64,000 bases of DNA from a virus. The notes under the pieces were generated by a model. The model ran no database searches. It had not been told where the DNA came from and saw only the letters and a list, made by a program, of their open reading frames with translations. Where the stretch lies: positions 47,052 to 111,051 of the IMG/VR virus record IMGVR_UViG_3300021091_000027; one strand, 5' to 3'. Numbering within the stretch: position 1 is the first letter of the stretch; each line of letters opens with the position of its first letter. Both the position numbers and the translations under genes were made by a program. This document shows, in pieces, positions 25,942 to 35,356 of this stretch.

Positions 25942-27407
25942 ACCAAACATATAGCAAATGGCTAATCCTAGGCTTCCTGAGGTCTCCCGACGTAATGGAG
26001 GAGGCTTTCAGTAAGCTGTCATTAAAAGATTTTAAAGAAAGCGAAAATCCATTACGAGTGGCCTACATCATCGGCAGCAGTTGGTTCAAACAATCTAAGA
26101 GCGCAGTTCCTTACGATATCGTGCTATCAGAGTTCGAACATAAAGTATTAAGAAACAATCTAATATCTGAATCGGATGCGGTGTTGTTCGGAGAACAGTT
26201 GCAGTGGGCGTATTCTTCAATATCCGACATCAAAGAAGTAAAGGATTACATTCTTGAGGAACTCAAGAAGCTACTAATTACCAGAAAGATACTGCCAGTA
26301 ATTGAACAACTTCCAAAATCTGGAGACTTGTTAGAGGGAATTAGTAAGCTAAATCAGGAGGTTGCAAAGTCGTCCATTTGCAAAACGGGAGCTGTTGATC
26401 CGTTTGCAAAAGACGACCCAATGTTGATTGATAATAAAAGAAAGCCATGGGGTGTAGACTTCGTGGACGTGGTTACAAGCGGAGGCTCGTCTCCAGGAGA
26501 AACCACTCTTCTATTAGCTCCCTCCGGAGGCGGCAAGACCTTAACTAACGTTCAGATGGCTACCACGACCGCTTTGAATGGCGAGGATTCTATGATCATT
26601 AGTTACGAGCAGGCCGTTGTGCCCGGCATCACCAATAGAATTTATTCTTATGCGCTTGGCATACCAATAGCATCGCTAAACAGTATGAGTGTATCTAAGT
26701 TTAAAGACAACAAGGCCATGATGACTAAATGGGCTGATATAAAGAGCCGACTCAAAGGAAGGCTACATCTATTTGATATGCTGGAAGCGGCCAGGAATAA
26801 CAAGGGTGGTAGTGGCGGACCTCCTGAAATCGCAAGAATGATTAAACAAGTTCTGGACAAGGGCGCCAATCTGAGATATGTGGGTATAGACTGGCTTGGA
26901 CCCATGGTGAATAACTATATGGCACTCAGGAACATAAATCAGAACGACATAACCAAAGTAATGAATGATTGCGCCGACCAGATAAGAAAAATAGGCACCG
27001 ACTACGGAGTCAATATTTTCATATATCACCAGCTTGGAACTCAAGCTGCCCAGGCAGGCGCAAGGAGGAAGCCAGAGGCTACAGATGCATTTCAATGCAG
27101 AACTCTGCATCATTACATGGATACAGTTATATGCATAGGAAACAGAGATCCTGAAAGTAACTTGGCCTGGATTACTGCACCTAAGGTAAGAAACGGCCAG
27201 CCATTTATGGATATGACAATCCAGATGGAAGGCGCTTTGTCAAGATGGAAGTATGTGGACAAAGCAAATGTAGATATTGAGTCTATGAAGGTTTACGATC
27301 AGGACAGTTTATCAGAGGCAGGATCACCAACTTTATTTGATAGGCACTCTCGCAAGGCAGTAAGCGCTGCAGAATTTAGCTCAGCAGTTAGAGAAAATCT
27401 AGGATGA
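25932..27407 (+). CDS. Replicative DNA helicase, DnaB-like
   Basis: 491 residues. RecA-fold hexameric helicase that should unwind DNA at the phage fork. An N-terminal helical region (1-150) precedes the motor domain. Walker A is LAPSGGGKT (about residue 195), Walker B is RYVGIDWLGPM (about 320), and a YHQLGTQAAQ segment corresponds to the DnaB motif that senses nucleotide. It overlaps the primase gene by 4 bp (ATGA), fitting the usual helicase-primase partnership. Confidence 0.87.
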   Translation: MDINQTYSKWLILGFLRSPDVMEEAFSKLSLKDFKESENPLRVAYIIGSSWFKQSKSAVPYDIVLSEFEHKVLRNNLISESDAVLFGEQLQWAYSSISDIKEVKDYILEELKKLLITRKILPVIEQLPKSGDLLEGISKLNQEVAKSSICKTGAVDPFAKDDPMLIDNKRKPWGVDFVDVVTSGGSSPGETTLLLAPSGGGKTLTNVQMATTTALNGEDSMIISYEQAVVPGITNRIYSYALGIPIASLNSMSVSKFKDNKAMMTKWADIKSRLKGRLHLFDMLEAARNNKGGSGGPPEIARMIKQVLDKGANLRYVGIDWLGPMVNNYMALRNINQNDITKVMNDCADQIRKIGTDYGVNIFIYHQLGTQAAQAGARRKPEATDAFQCRTLHHYMDTVICIGNRDPESNLAWITAPKVRNGQPFMDMTIQMEGALSRWKYVDKANVDIESMKVYDQDSLSEAGSPTLFDRHSRKAVSAAEFSSAVRENLG

Positions 27408-28501
27408 AACCCATAAATGAAAAATTGTACAAAGCTCTTCAAGGTAAATTTGGAAAAGTAAAGATAAACAATTCTGGAGTAGAGGCAAAATATAGAATAG
27501 TAACCGATGCCCTAGCGTCGTATTTCGACCTTAATACTAAAAAGAAAATAAACATAATTAATTGGGGCGAAACCTATTCTGTCAACTGCCCAAAATGCAA
27601 CGATAAACGTTCACGTCTGTACATTAGTCATGTATGGGGCACCAGATGCGAGGAGGCAGGCAGAAAAATATATTCCTGCATAAAGTGTCATAATGAAGCT
27701 TGCGATTGGTCGGACATGTGGGAGGCGCTTTATGGCAACTCCGACATAGCGGCATACGACGTGAAAACCGATTCGCTTAAAACTGGAGTTGACGCGGACA
27801 CCAGGAAAATGGAATTGCCTGGAGACGTAGACGACCTTGTGCCTATTAATGAACTGCCAGAAGATCACCCCGCCATATCCTACCTGGTGTCCCGGGGATT
27901 TAACGACATAAACAAAATGGCGTCCGAATACCAATTTTGTTACTGCAAAAAAAGTCCATGGAAAAGAAGCTTTATGGATTCAGGTGGCATCTGGCATACT
28001 GTAACTCCTGAACGTAGACTGATAATACCAAATGTTCAACAAGGAGTGTGGCAGGGGTGGATGGCTAGATACATTGGCCCCATACCATATGATTCAATTA
28101 CCAAAAAGCCCGTTATACAAAAATACTTGAATGCCCCAGGGTATTCATTCAGTAATTCTGTATATAGATTGGATGACGCTAGAAAATTCAGCGAGGGTAT
28201 GTTCTGCATAGTTTGTGAGGGGGCCTTATCAGCGATTGCATGCGGTCGTGCTGGAGTATGCACGTTTGGTATGTATCCCAAGCCTATGCAGGAGGAATTG
28301 CTAGCAAATACATTCAAAGACGGACAGATCATATTTATGGTGGAGTACGAGGCTGCTATCAATGGCAGAATTTTTGAGTGCATAGAAAGGCTGAACTGTA
28401 AGATAGCTAAAGGCTGTATTACGGTGAAATTACCAAAGGGTCAGGATCCAGCCACCATGTCTACCCTAGAGTTAATGGAAGCCATAGGCAATTGGCAATA
28501 A
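27404..28501 (+). CDS. DNA primase with zinc ribbon and TOPRIM-like domain
   Basis: 365 residues. Makes RNA primers for the phage fork. An N-terminal zinc ribbon (CPKCND at about residue 63, CIKCHNEAC at about 96) precedes a TOPRIM-like core (MFCIVCEGALSAIAC, where E is the conserved acid, then IIFMVEYEAA, where the usual DxD has become E-Y-E). Cotranslated with the DnaB-like helicase. The altered TOPRIM acids are unusual but the domain order is typical. Confidence 0.78.
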   Translation: MKPINEKLYKALQGKFGKVKINNSGVEAKYRIVTDALASYFDLNTKKKINIINWGETYSVNCPKCNDKRSRLYISHVWGTRCEEAGRKIYSCIKCHNEACDWSDMWEALYGNSDIAAYDVKTDSLKTGVDADTRKMELPGDVDDLVPINELPEDHPAISYLVSRGFNDINKMASEYQFCYCKKSPWKRSFMDSGGIWHTVTPERRLIIPNVQQGVWQGWMARYIGPIPYDSITKKPVIQKYLNAPGYSFSNSVYRLDDARKFSEGMFCIVCEGALSAIACGRAGVCTFGMYPKPMQEELLANTFKDGQIIFMVEYEAAINGRIFECIERLNCKIAKGCITVKLPKGQDPATMSTLELMEAIGNWQ

Positions 28502-28522
28502 ATAAAAAAAAGGACACATAAA

Positions 28523-28810
28523 ATGAATAAACAAATTGCAGATGCTCCGAATACCGATACTGATAGCGCACCACTTCCGCAATGGATGGTGCTAGTGCAT
28601 AATGACGATGTAAATACGTTTGAACACGTAATCAATTGCTTTATGGAAATAGTGGGAATGATGCCGCACCATGCGGTCATAAAGACTTTAGAGGTAGATA
28701 AGGAAGGCGTTTCCATAATCAAGATCACGCATAAGGAGTATGCTGAATTCATAATGGAGCAATTGATATCCCGCGGTTTAAGTTGTTCAATAGAGCCTAC
28801 CTGTGAATAA
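28523..28810 (+). CDS. ClpS-like Clp protease adaptor
   Basis: 95 residues. Bacterial ClpS binds ClpA and hands it proteins with destabilising N-terminal residues. The hallmark HNDDVNTFEHVI (about residues 28-39) is intact, including the Asn-Asp-Asp-x-x-Thr pocket residues, and the ending SCSIEP is typical. At the position of the conserved VH-x-x-G, this protein has VDKEG, so the pocket His is Asp. It may redirect host ClpAP, or block it. Placed between primase and polymerase genes. Confidence 0.88.
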   Translation: MNKQIADAPNTDTDSAPLPQWMVLVHNDDVNTFEHVINCFMEIVGMMPHHAVIKTLEVDKEGVSIIKITHKEYAEFIMEQLISRGLSCSIEPTCE

Positions 28811-28866
28811 GCAAAGATAAATTGTGAAATCTAGATAGGACGCCAAAATTAAACATTGGAGTGACA

Positions 28867-31725
28867 ATGCCAGTAGAAATAGTAGATAAAGACATAGAGA
28901 CGTATGGAAACGTCGTTATTAAGGTTGCCAAAGAGCGCAGTCAGAGCGTCGCATATACAGCTACGGACATACTAAATAAAGTATATGAGACAACCAAAAC
29001 TGGAGAAACGGGCATAACCTCACCTATGATTATATTGCCCGGCATCCATCTGGACTCTGTAGGCACCGATAAGTATGCAAACGTAGGTCCAAGTTACAAA
29101 AAAATCATGATGGTTGGATCGTGGCCCAACTCCATAGAGGAAAAAGAGAAAAGGCTTTTTCATGGAGACTGGACGATTGAATTCAAGGATTTGATGTCTA
29201 AAACCGGATTAAATATAAACGACGTGTACCTTACCACCTTTGTTAAGACTCACGTTCACGGTAAGAAGACGACTATTCCAAAAGATCTGATTGAAGACTA
29301 TATGCCAATGTTCAAGAAGGAGTTGGAGCTGGTTAAGCCGGATCTTCTGATCATCCTGGGCGCTAAGGTTCTCAAGGCTCTATTTGGCGCAAAAGCGACA
29401 ATGGAGCAATACAAAAACAGGACACTGACGGCGGAGGAAAGTCCGCTCAGCGTAAAAACCACTGCAATAACCGACTTTTCGGCCGTGCTGCACGTTCCGG
29501 AAATGAGGGGCGGCTTGGAAATGGAACTTACCAGAATCGCTGAAGAACTGAATTCCAACACTACTCAAATCGTGGACGATGTGCACATATCGTACACCTA
29601 CTGCTATAGCTTAGATCATCTGGAGAACAGCCTCAAAACAATTGAATCAGAGTACTCCGGGTGGGTTTCTGTGGATTGCGAGTGGGGAGGCAGAAACCAC
29701 GTTGACGGAGAACTCAGATGTATTCAATTCAGCTGGACTCCCGGCAAGGCCCTTGTTATCGTGTTCAATCATGCTGGCATGACTCCTACCCAACTTGGAT
29801 GCAACAAAGTTGAAGCGTGGAAGCTGATAAAGAAATTTATTGAGAATGGAAGAACCAGGTTAGTGGGCCACTTTATTAGGGCAGACTTGCCCTGGATGGT
29901 ATCCAACGGAGTAGACGTCACCCTATCAGTGTTGTTTGGTTGGGATACAGCTCTTGCCGGCCATCTGCTCAATGAGAATTGGGCACAGGGTTTGGAGGTG
30001 TACACATCTAGGCATACGAAGATGGGCAGATATGAGCTGGCCTTGAATAATTGGATTAAGAATAACAAGTATGATGTTGATGTGCATAGCTACGGAGGCA
30101 TACCTGACGATATTTTGTTCGAGTATGCGGCTAAAGATGCCGATGTCACGTTTAGAATATTTCAGACGCAAAATCATGAGATGAATCTTAAAGAAAATAT
30201 TAAGATCAAATCTTTGTTTGAGACAGTGGTTATGCCGGCAACAATGCCTATTCTTGAGATGGAGATGACTGGTATGGGCGTCGATGTGCAAAGACTGGAA
30301 CTTTTGTCTCAAAAATACTCTGAAAAACGCAGAGAGCTGGTCGACCGTCTGAAGGAAATGTTAAATTGGTCGGACTTTAATCCTGACTCTTCAATTCAAA
30401 AGGCGGCAGCGCTTTTTGGATGGATAAAGCCTGGAGCCAAGACTAATCCCCCTAGCACAGCTACTCTAAAAAGATTTGAGCCTATCAAAGCTACAAACGA
30501 AAAAAAGTGGTCGGATGTTATAAAGAACCCTGAAACAATCGAAAGCTATACACCGTCCACTGAACGTGCTGTAATCCAGGAGTTATTGCTATCTCACAAG
30601 GATGACGAATTCTTAAACACCATGCTGCTGTATACAGCTGTTTCTCAAACAGTTAAAACTTTCTGTGGATCGTTTGTGGTTGCAGAAGATGGATCCCACT
30701 TCATAGAAGGCGGAATTCTTCCAAAGTTATGGTCGGACGGTAGAACCCATACTAAAATTAGACAGACGGTAGAAACTGGACGATATGGACACTCTGATCC
30801 AAATATGGCCCAGCTGCCAAAGACTGCAGAAGATTTAGTAGGACGTGCTTTTAAAGATACTGGAAAGAAAATTCCATCTATAAGATCTTGCTTCCGTGCA
30901 GATCCAGGCTGGGCATTATTGGATTGCGATTGGGTTCAAGCTGAGCTGTTCGTCATGGCTTGGCTTAGCAAAGATGGAAATATGCAACAAAAGTTAAACG
31001 ATCCAGGCTCGGACTTCCACTCTGAAGTTGCTATAGACATGTTTCGTTTGCCAAAGCCACCGGCGGACTATTCAAAGGGACTTAAGGAGTGGCTAAAAGA
31101 ATCAGGTAACGGAAAGTATAGAACCATTGCGAAAACTATTACATTTGGAATTGCGTATGGTCGTGGTGCAGCTGCAATTCGTCAAGCAGTATATATGGAA
31201 GGAATTAATATCACAGTGGAGGAGGCTCAAGACTCTGTTGACAAGTTTAAAGAGACTTTTCCAAACCTTGCATATTGGTTAGAGCTGCAACAGGCTTGCG
31301 TAGGCGATAATACGCAAGGATATGTAGAAAATGGCTTTGGCCGTAAAAGAAGGTTTGACAAAACCAAAGACAAAGAGCTCATATCGCATCAAAAGAGACA
31401 GGCTATGAACGCGCCCATTCAGGGAACTGTTGGCGACTTAATGTCGTTGGCCTTGGTCAATTTGTTCTTAATCAGAAATGAAGAAAGGCCGCATCTCAAA
31501 TATAAGATAATCATGAGCGTTCACGACCAAGTTATAGTAACTTGCCCAGTAAGTCAGGTAGAAGAAACTTTAGAAGTAATAAAAATCGCAATGTGCGATA
31601 GGTGCAGAATTCCAGGAAATGATCTTCTGCTAAATATAGATCCAGAAGTATGCATTCGATGGGGAGAGCCCTTGACAGATGAAGATGTAACACAGTATCC
31701 TGTTTTATCCAAGTACAAAAAGTAA
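28867..31725 (+). CDS. Family A DNA polymerase with N-terminal UDG-like domain
   Basis: 952 residues, the replicative polymerase. Residues about 50-230 resemble uracil-DNA glycosylase family 4 (MMVGSWPNSIEE, LTTFVKTHV, LLIILGAKVL), but the active-site motifs look degraded. A 3'-5' exonuclease follows (SVDCEWGG, GHFIRADLP, YAAKDAD), then the polymerase: motif A LLDCDWVQAELFV, motif B RTIAKTITFGIAYG, motif C MSVHDQVIV. The ATG at 28867 has GGAG 5 bp upstream, preferred to GTG at 28861. Confidence 0.9.
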   Translation: MPVEIVDKDIETYGNVVIKVAKERSQSVAYTATDILNKVYETTKTGETGITSPMIILPGIHLDSVGTDKYANVGPSYKKIMMVGSWPNSIEEKEKRLFHGDWTIEFKDLMSKTGLNINDVYLTTFVKTHVHGKKTTIPKDLIEDYMPMFKKELELVKPDLLIILGAKVLKALFGAKATMEQYKNRTLTAEESPLSVKTTAITDFSAVLHVPEMRGGLEMELTRIAEELNSNTTQIVDDVHISYTYCYSLDHLENSLKTIESEYSGWVSVDCEWGGRNHVDGELRCIQFSWTPGKALVIVFNHAGMTPTQLGCNKVEAWKLIKKFIENGRTRLVGHFIRADLPWMVSNGVDVTLSVLFGWDTALAGHLLNENWAQGLEVYTSRHTKMGRYELALNNWIKNNKYDVDVHSYGGIPDDILFEYAAKDADVTFRIFQTQNHEMNLKENIKIKSLFETVVMPATMPILEMEMTGMGVDVQRLELLSQKYSEKRRELVDRLKEMLNWSDFNPDSSIQKAAALFGWIKPGAKTNPPSTATLKRFEPIKATNEKKWSDVIKNPETIESYTPSTERAVIQELLLSHKDDEFLNTMLLYTAVSQTVKTFCGSFVVAEDGSHFIEGGILPKLWSDGRTHTKIRQTVETGRYGHSDPNMAQLPKTAEDLVGRAFKDTGKKIPSIRSCFRADPGWALLDCDWVQAELFVMAWLSKDGNMQQKLNDPGSDFHSEVAIDMFRLPKPPADYSKGLKEWLKESGNGKYRTIAKTITFGIAYGRGAAAIRQAVYMEGINITVEEAQDSVDKFKETFPNLAYWLELQQACVGDNTQGYVENGFGRKRRFDKTKDKELISHQKRQAMNAPIQGTVGDLMSLALVNLFLIRNEERPHLKYKIIMSVHDQVIVTCPVSQVEETLEVIKIAMCDRCRIPGNDLLLNIDPEVCIRWGEPLTDEDVTQYPVLSKYKK

Positions 31726-31774
31726 TAAACAACAACACACAACTCTAACAAACGCAAAAGGAAATACAATTATT

Positions 31775-33223
31775 ATGGCATTTAATTTTAACAAAGCAAT
31801 TTACGAAGACAGCAAAAACAACGTAGTATCCCGCAGTTCAGACTACCAAAAAATATTTAATGATGATGCGCCCTCCATGGGCTACATCTCGAGCAAAGCT
31901 CCATGCGAGTTTATTCTGGTGCCTCCCCATGCAAGCTATGGAGCAAGCGCCGCCATGACTAGCGGTGGATTTCGACAGGATTCTACCAGAGGTGTGGTAC
32001 CTACTCTGGGCCAATACGGCATTGACTGGGTCATGGTCTATCGCAAAGTTGGCAATGATCCGGACTACAAAAAACGTAAGGACATTCTTGCCATCAATAT
32101 GATGGAAGGACCGGACGGGATGACTGTTCAAACCGAGCGTGACTGGGGCAAGGGCTACATGAGTCCGATGTACAAATTACGTGAGTTCCTCTGGCGCACC
32201 GGAGGTGGCCACAAGTACAATAAAGCTCTGCGTCGTTCTGAGCCTACGATCAACGTTGATACCAGCACCGCCAAATACAAGAGGGCCCACGAGTTGGTTC
32301 CGGTTGATGGCAATGACCTTAATTCTCCGCTGAGCAAGGGTGTTCGCACCATGTTTCTGCAAGGATTTATGGTCAATAACGCTGGCATCAATTACACGGT
32401 CGACGAAGAAGGACAGCCCTGCTGGCCGCGTCACAAGATTCTGATGATTAATCAAATTTCTGCAATTAAGTCTCGTGAAGATGCAAGAACCAAAGAAGGT
32501 TTTTATGATGTTTGGTTTGAGCGTGCTGATGGAATTAACATGGATCCAGAGTACATCATTGATCATTTTGGCGATGTTTCTCAGAGTGAGACGGCCCAGA
32601 CAAACTGGGAGGCAGGATTCCGTCACTCAGATTTTGCCGTAAAGCAAAAACTAGTGACATTCTCCTCCTATCCATCTGGTCCTGCAGGTATAGCCACCTA
32701 TACCTGTGCCGTCCAGAATCTTTCGGATCGCTTTGGGGAGCAATATGTGCTGCCTGACGAGGTTCTGAAGAAGGTTCGTCCGTTCAGTGATTATATCTTG
32801 GAGAACAACGAGAAGCTGCAAATTCAATGGCTGCTTGAGCTGTTCCCTGGAGATGAGTGGGCTTTTATCGAAGCTGGCATTATCCAAGACGGTAGCAACA
32901 GTGTGGCAATGGGAGGCTTTTCCGTTCCTACACCAGCACCTACTCCTGTTACGGTAATTTCAACTCCGGTTGTACAGCCTGCTGTACAGCCCCCTGTCGC
33001 ACGAGCTCCTATGTTTACAACTAAGCCGCCATACACTACCCCTGAATCTGTATCATCTGTGACAAAGCCAAAGGCACCGCCTATTCCGGTGGCGCCTGTT
33101 GCTAATTCGGCTCCTACAGTTCCCCCGGTGGCGGCGCCAGTTAATCTGTCGGCTGGAGGTCCAGATTTATCATCACAGATGAAAGCGTTAATGTCCAAAT
33201 TACAAAACAACGTTAATAAGTGA
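31775..33223 (+). CDS. Probable single-stranded DNA-binding protein
   Basis: 482 residues between polymerase and recombinase genes. A globular N-terminal part of about 370 residues is followed by a Pro/Ala/Val-rich linker (about 380-460) and a short helical tail, the body-linker-tail layout of SSB-type proteins. The leader (31726-31774) is A/C-rich and unstructured. Arg codons are mostly CGT/CGC instead of AGA as in neighbours, suggesting high expression. No clear OB-fold signature can be seen by eye, so the call rests on context and layout. Confidence 0.5.
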   Translation: MAFNFNKAIYEDSKNNVVSRSSDYQKIFNDDAPSMGYISSKAPCEFILVPPHASYGASAAMTSGGFRQDSTRGVVPTLGQYGIDWVMVYRKVGNDPDYKKRKDILAINMMEGPDGMTVQTERDWGKGYMSPMYKLREFLWRTGGGHKYNKALRRSEPTINVDTSTAKYKRAHELVPVDGNDLNSPLSKGVRTMFLQGFMVNNAGINYTVDEEGQPCWPRHKILMINQISAIKSREDARTKEGFYDVWFERADGINMDPEYIIDHFGDVSQSETAQTNWEAGFRHSDFAVKQKLVTFSSYPSGPAGIATYTCAVQNLSDRFGEQYVLPDEVLKKVRPFSDYILENNEKLQIQWLLELFPGDEWAFIEAGIIQDGSNSVAMGGFSVPTPAPTPVTVISTPVVQPAVQPPVARAPMFTTKPPYTTPESVSSVTKPKAPPIPVAPVANSAPTVPPVAAPVNLSAGGPDLSSQMKALMSKLQNNVNK

Positions 33224-33231
33224 ATACAACA

Positions 33232-34470
33232 ATGTCAAAGAAAAAGAAAGACGAAATCATTAATAACAATTCAGAACTTGATGCTGGAATCAGCGCCCTC
33301 ATGGCTCACGCCATGAGGGCCTCTGGCAATCAGGTTTGTCTCGCATCCGATCTGGCGGACAGAATATGGGGGCTTCCCTGTGATTATTTGTCCTACAGGT
33401 GGCTGGCAGATAATACCTGCTATCAAATGAGTAGAATTATTGGAGTTGCAGGAATGAAAGAATCCTGTAAGTCGGCATTTGCTATGACCTTGGCAAAGCT
33501 ATGGATGGATTTCGGAGGACTTTGCGTTTATGTGGACACTGAAAACAAGAAATCTGCCACTTTGTACAAAGCTGTTGTTGGAGCTGTAAACACTAAAAAG
33601 ACCTTGGAATATCCTGCCTTCTCCACCGAGCAATGGCAAGAGCAAATTCTTGGATCGCTTAGGTTTGCATCAGAAGATCCAGCTATGCATGATAGACCGG
33701 TCATGTTTATTATCGACTCCCTTGGCGGCGTAGATACCAAGGAGACGGATGCCAGAATTGAAAAAGAAGGTGGTATCAATCCTCGCAATACCGGCGGCAT
33801 GATTAAGTGCAAGTCGCATAACGAATTCTTTAGACACGTTAACAAGCATTTATACATGAAGCCATACGCATTGGTGTACATCAACCACCTTTCAGATGAC
33901 CCCAATAGTCCCATTCAAGGTGCTAAGAGAAAGCCTGGCGGCACTGGACAAGACTACCATGCAGTGCTTGATTTGTGGTTTTCTGTCGTAAAGGGAACTC
34001 CAGTGTTCAAGGCTACTCGTGGCTTTACAGAAAAGATTTTGAAGATCACGGTAAACAAGAATTCTATGGGTGCTAGCAAACGTAACATCGAAATTCCTTA
34101 TCGCTGGAAGGGCGACGAAGGAGGGCAAATCAGCGAATGCTGGTTTGACTGGGATGCAGCCACGGCAATGCTGCTTACTGACGACAGTCCAACAGGGGTT
34201 AAAGGCCGCTTAAAGGATATAGTCAACGTAACGGTCAATAGCAATAAGTACAGCTGCAAAGAACTGGGATTGGTCGCCGTGAGTGACTCAGAGATGGGCG
34301 AGGCCATACGTAATAATGTCGAATTGCGAGAAAGACTCTCAGATGCCCTGGGAATAAATAGAATGAAGGTTTGGCCAGGGTTAAAGTTAGAAAATAAATA
34401 TGTATATGAGAAGACGTCATACTCCATAAGCAATCAGCCAATTGAACAAAAGCAAGAGGTTGGAGAATGA
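33232..34470 (+). CDS. RecA/UvsX-like recombinase
   Basis: 412 residues. Strand-exchange protein for recombination-dependent replication. The P-loop reads GMKESCKS (about residues 76-83), with Cys where RecA has Gly; T4 UvsX similarly has Phe there. Walker B is VMFIIDSLGGVD, and a later YINHLSDDPNSP with KPGGTGQDYH matches L2-like DNA-binding loops. An in-frame GTG at 33220 overlapping the preceding stop is an alternative start. Its 5' end carries a perfect 11-bp hairpin (33295-33320). Cotranslated with the next gene. Confidence 0.87.
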   Translation: MSKKKKDEIINNNSELDAGISALMAHAMRASGNQVCLASDLADRIWGLPCDYLSYRWLADNTCYQMSRIIGVAGMKESCKSAFAMTLAKLWMDFGGLCVYVDTENKKSATLYKAVVGAVNTKKTLEYPAFSTEQWQEQILGSLRFASEDPAMHDRPVMFIIDSLGGVDTKETDARIEKEGGINPRNTGGMIKCKSHNEFFRHVNKHLYMKPYALVYINHLSDDPNSPIQGAKRKPGGTGQDYHAVLDLWFSVVKGTPVFKATRGFTEKILKITVNKNSMGASKRNIEIPYRWKGDEGGQISECWFDWDAATAMLLTDDSPTGVKGRLKDIVNVTVNSNKYSCKELGLVAVSDSEMGEAIRNNVELRERLSDALGINRMKVWPGLKLENKYVYEKTSYSISNQPIEQKQEVGE

Positions 34471-34988
34471 AAGAACGTCAAGAATCAGAGTTTTTTGATA
34501 GCCTTTCAAATTTTTATGAAAAACAAGAGATAAATCGTCAAAGCGCATATGAAAACAAAATTTGCAAAAAGCTGATAGCGAAGCTTTTTGATCAAAGCAG
34601 TCCTGAATTTGACGTTTGGAGGGAGCGGCTAGAGGCGAGCAGTGAGCCTCTAGCCGAGCTCCAGGATCTGTTTGGACAGTTCTGGATAACTACTCACAGG
34701 CTACAGGACTGGAGTATAAATGATTTGCTAAAGTCTCCAACAAAATTAGACCGGCATCCGCTTTGGAAAGAATTTGCCAAAAAGGTTGCTGTATGTCAAA
34801 AGGGGCAAATCGCTGCCATGATATTTTATAATTCAGTAATAGGTCAGGATATGGTTATACATACCGGAATATCTACTCGCATGCCTGATGGCTATTTTAG
34901 ATTAGTACGATCTTCGTCTTCAGGAGATGGAGGGGTTGCTATAGACACTTTAGAAGGGTTTCTGAAGATGATTGCAGGAAATAAATGA
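34467..34988 (+). CDS. Unknown protein in recombination operon
   Basis: 173 residues, helical and charged at the N-terminus, no motif recognised. Its DNA carries two strong intragenic hairpins (about 34566-34591 and 34627-34655). It overlaps genes on both sides by 4 bp. By position it could be a UvsY-like mediator, but the sequence gives no direct support. Confidence 0.5.
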   Translation: MKERQESEFFDSLSNFYEKQEINRQSAYENKICKKLIAKLFDQSSPEFDVWRERLEASSEPLAELQDLFGQFWITTHRLQDWSINDLLKSPTKLDRHPLWKEFAKKVAVCQKGQIAAMIFYNSVIGQDMVIHTGISTRMPDGYFRLVRSSSSGDGGVAIDTLEGFLKMIAGNK

Positions 34989-35356
34989 AATATAAAACAC
35001 TTTTAGAGTATGAAGTTGTAAGTAAACTAAAAGAAGAATTACCAAAAATTTACCAAGGAATGTGGCTTCTAGATTTGGATAAGAGGGCAGAAAAACATTT
35101 GCTCGGACCTTTTGATACCGTAGCCGAGGCCCACGACAACAGGGATTACATCTGGAGCTATGGAGATAGATATGGCAGGTATCTGTGGCTAGTCAATAAA
35201 GTTGCTGCTAATGTACTTAAACACAATGCCGATAAGGTACAACATATAGAGGTGGCTATAGATACACTTCCACTTGAAGTTATTGGATTTAAATTAAAAG
35301 TAAAAGGATTGGATGAATGGGTAAGGGCTCCATGTAAAAGAAGGATAAAGAAATGA
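34985..35356 (+). CDS. Unknown basic protein
   Basis: 123 residues, lysine-rich with a basic end (RAPCKRRIKK). The middle (YIWSYGDRYGRYLWLVNKV) is aromatic-rich. ATGA overlaps at both ends place it in the operon after the recombinase. No family recognised; the charge suggests nucleic-acid contact. Confidence 0.5.
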   Translation: MKYKTLLEYEVVSKLKEELPKIYQGMWLLDLDKRAEKHLLGPFDTVAEAHDNRDYIWSYGDRYGRYLWLVNKVAANVLKHNADKVQHIEVAIDTLPLEVIGFKLKVKGLDEWVRAPCKRRIKK

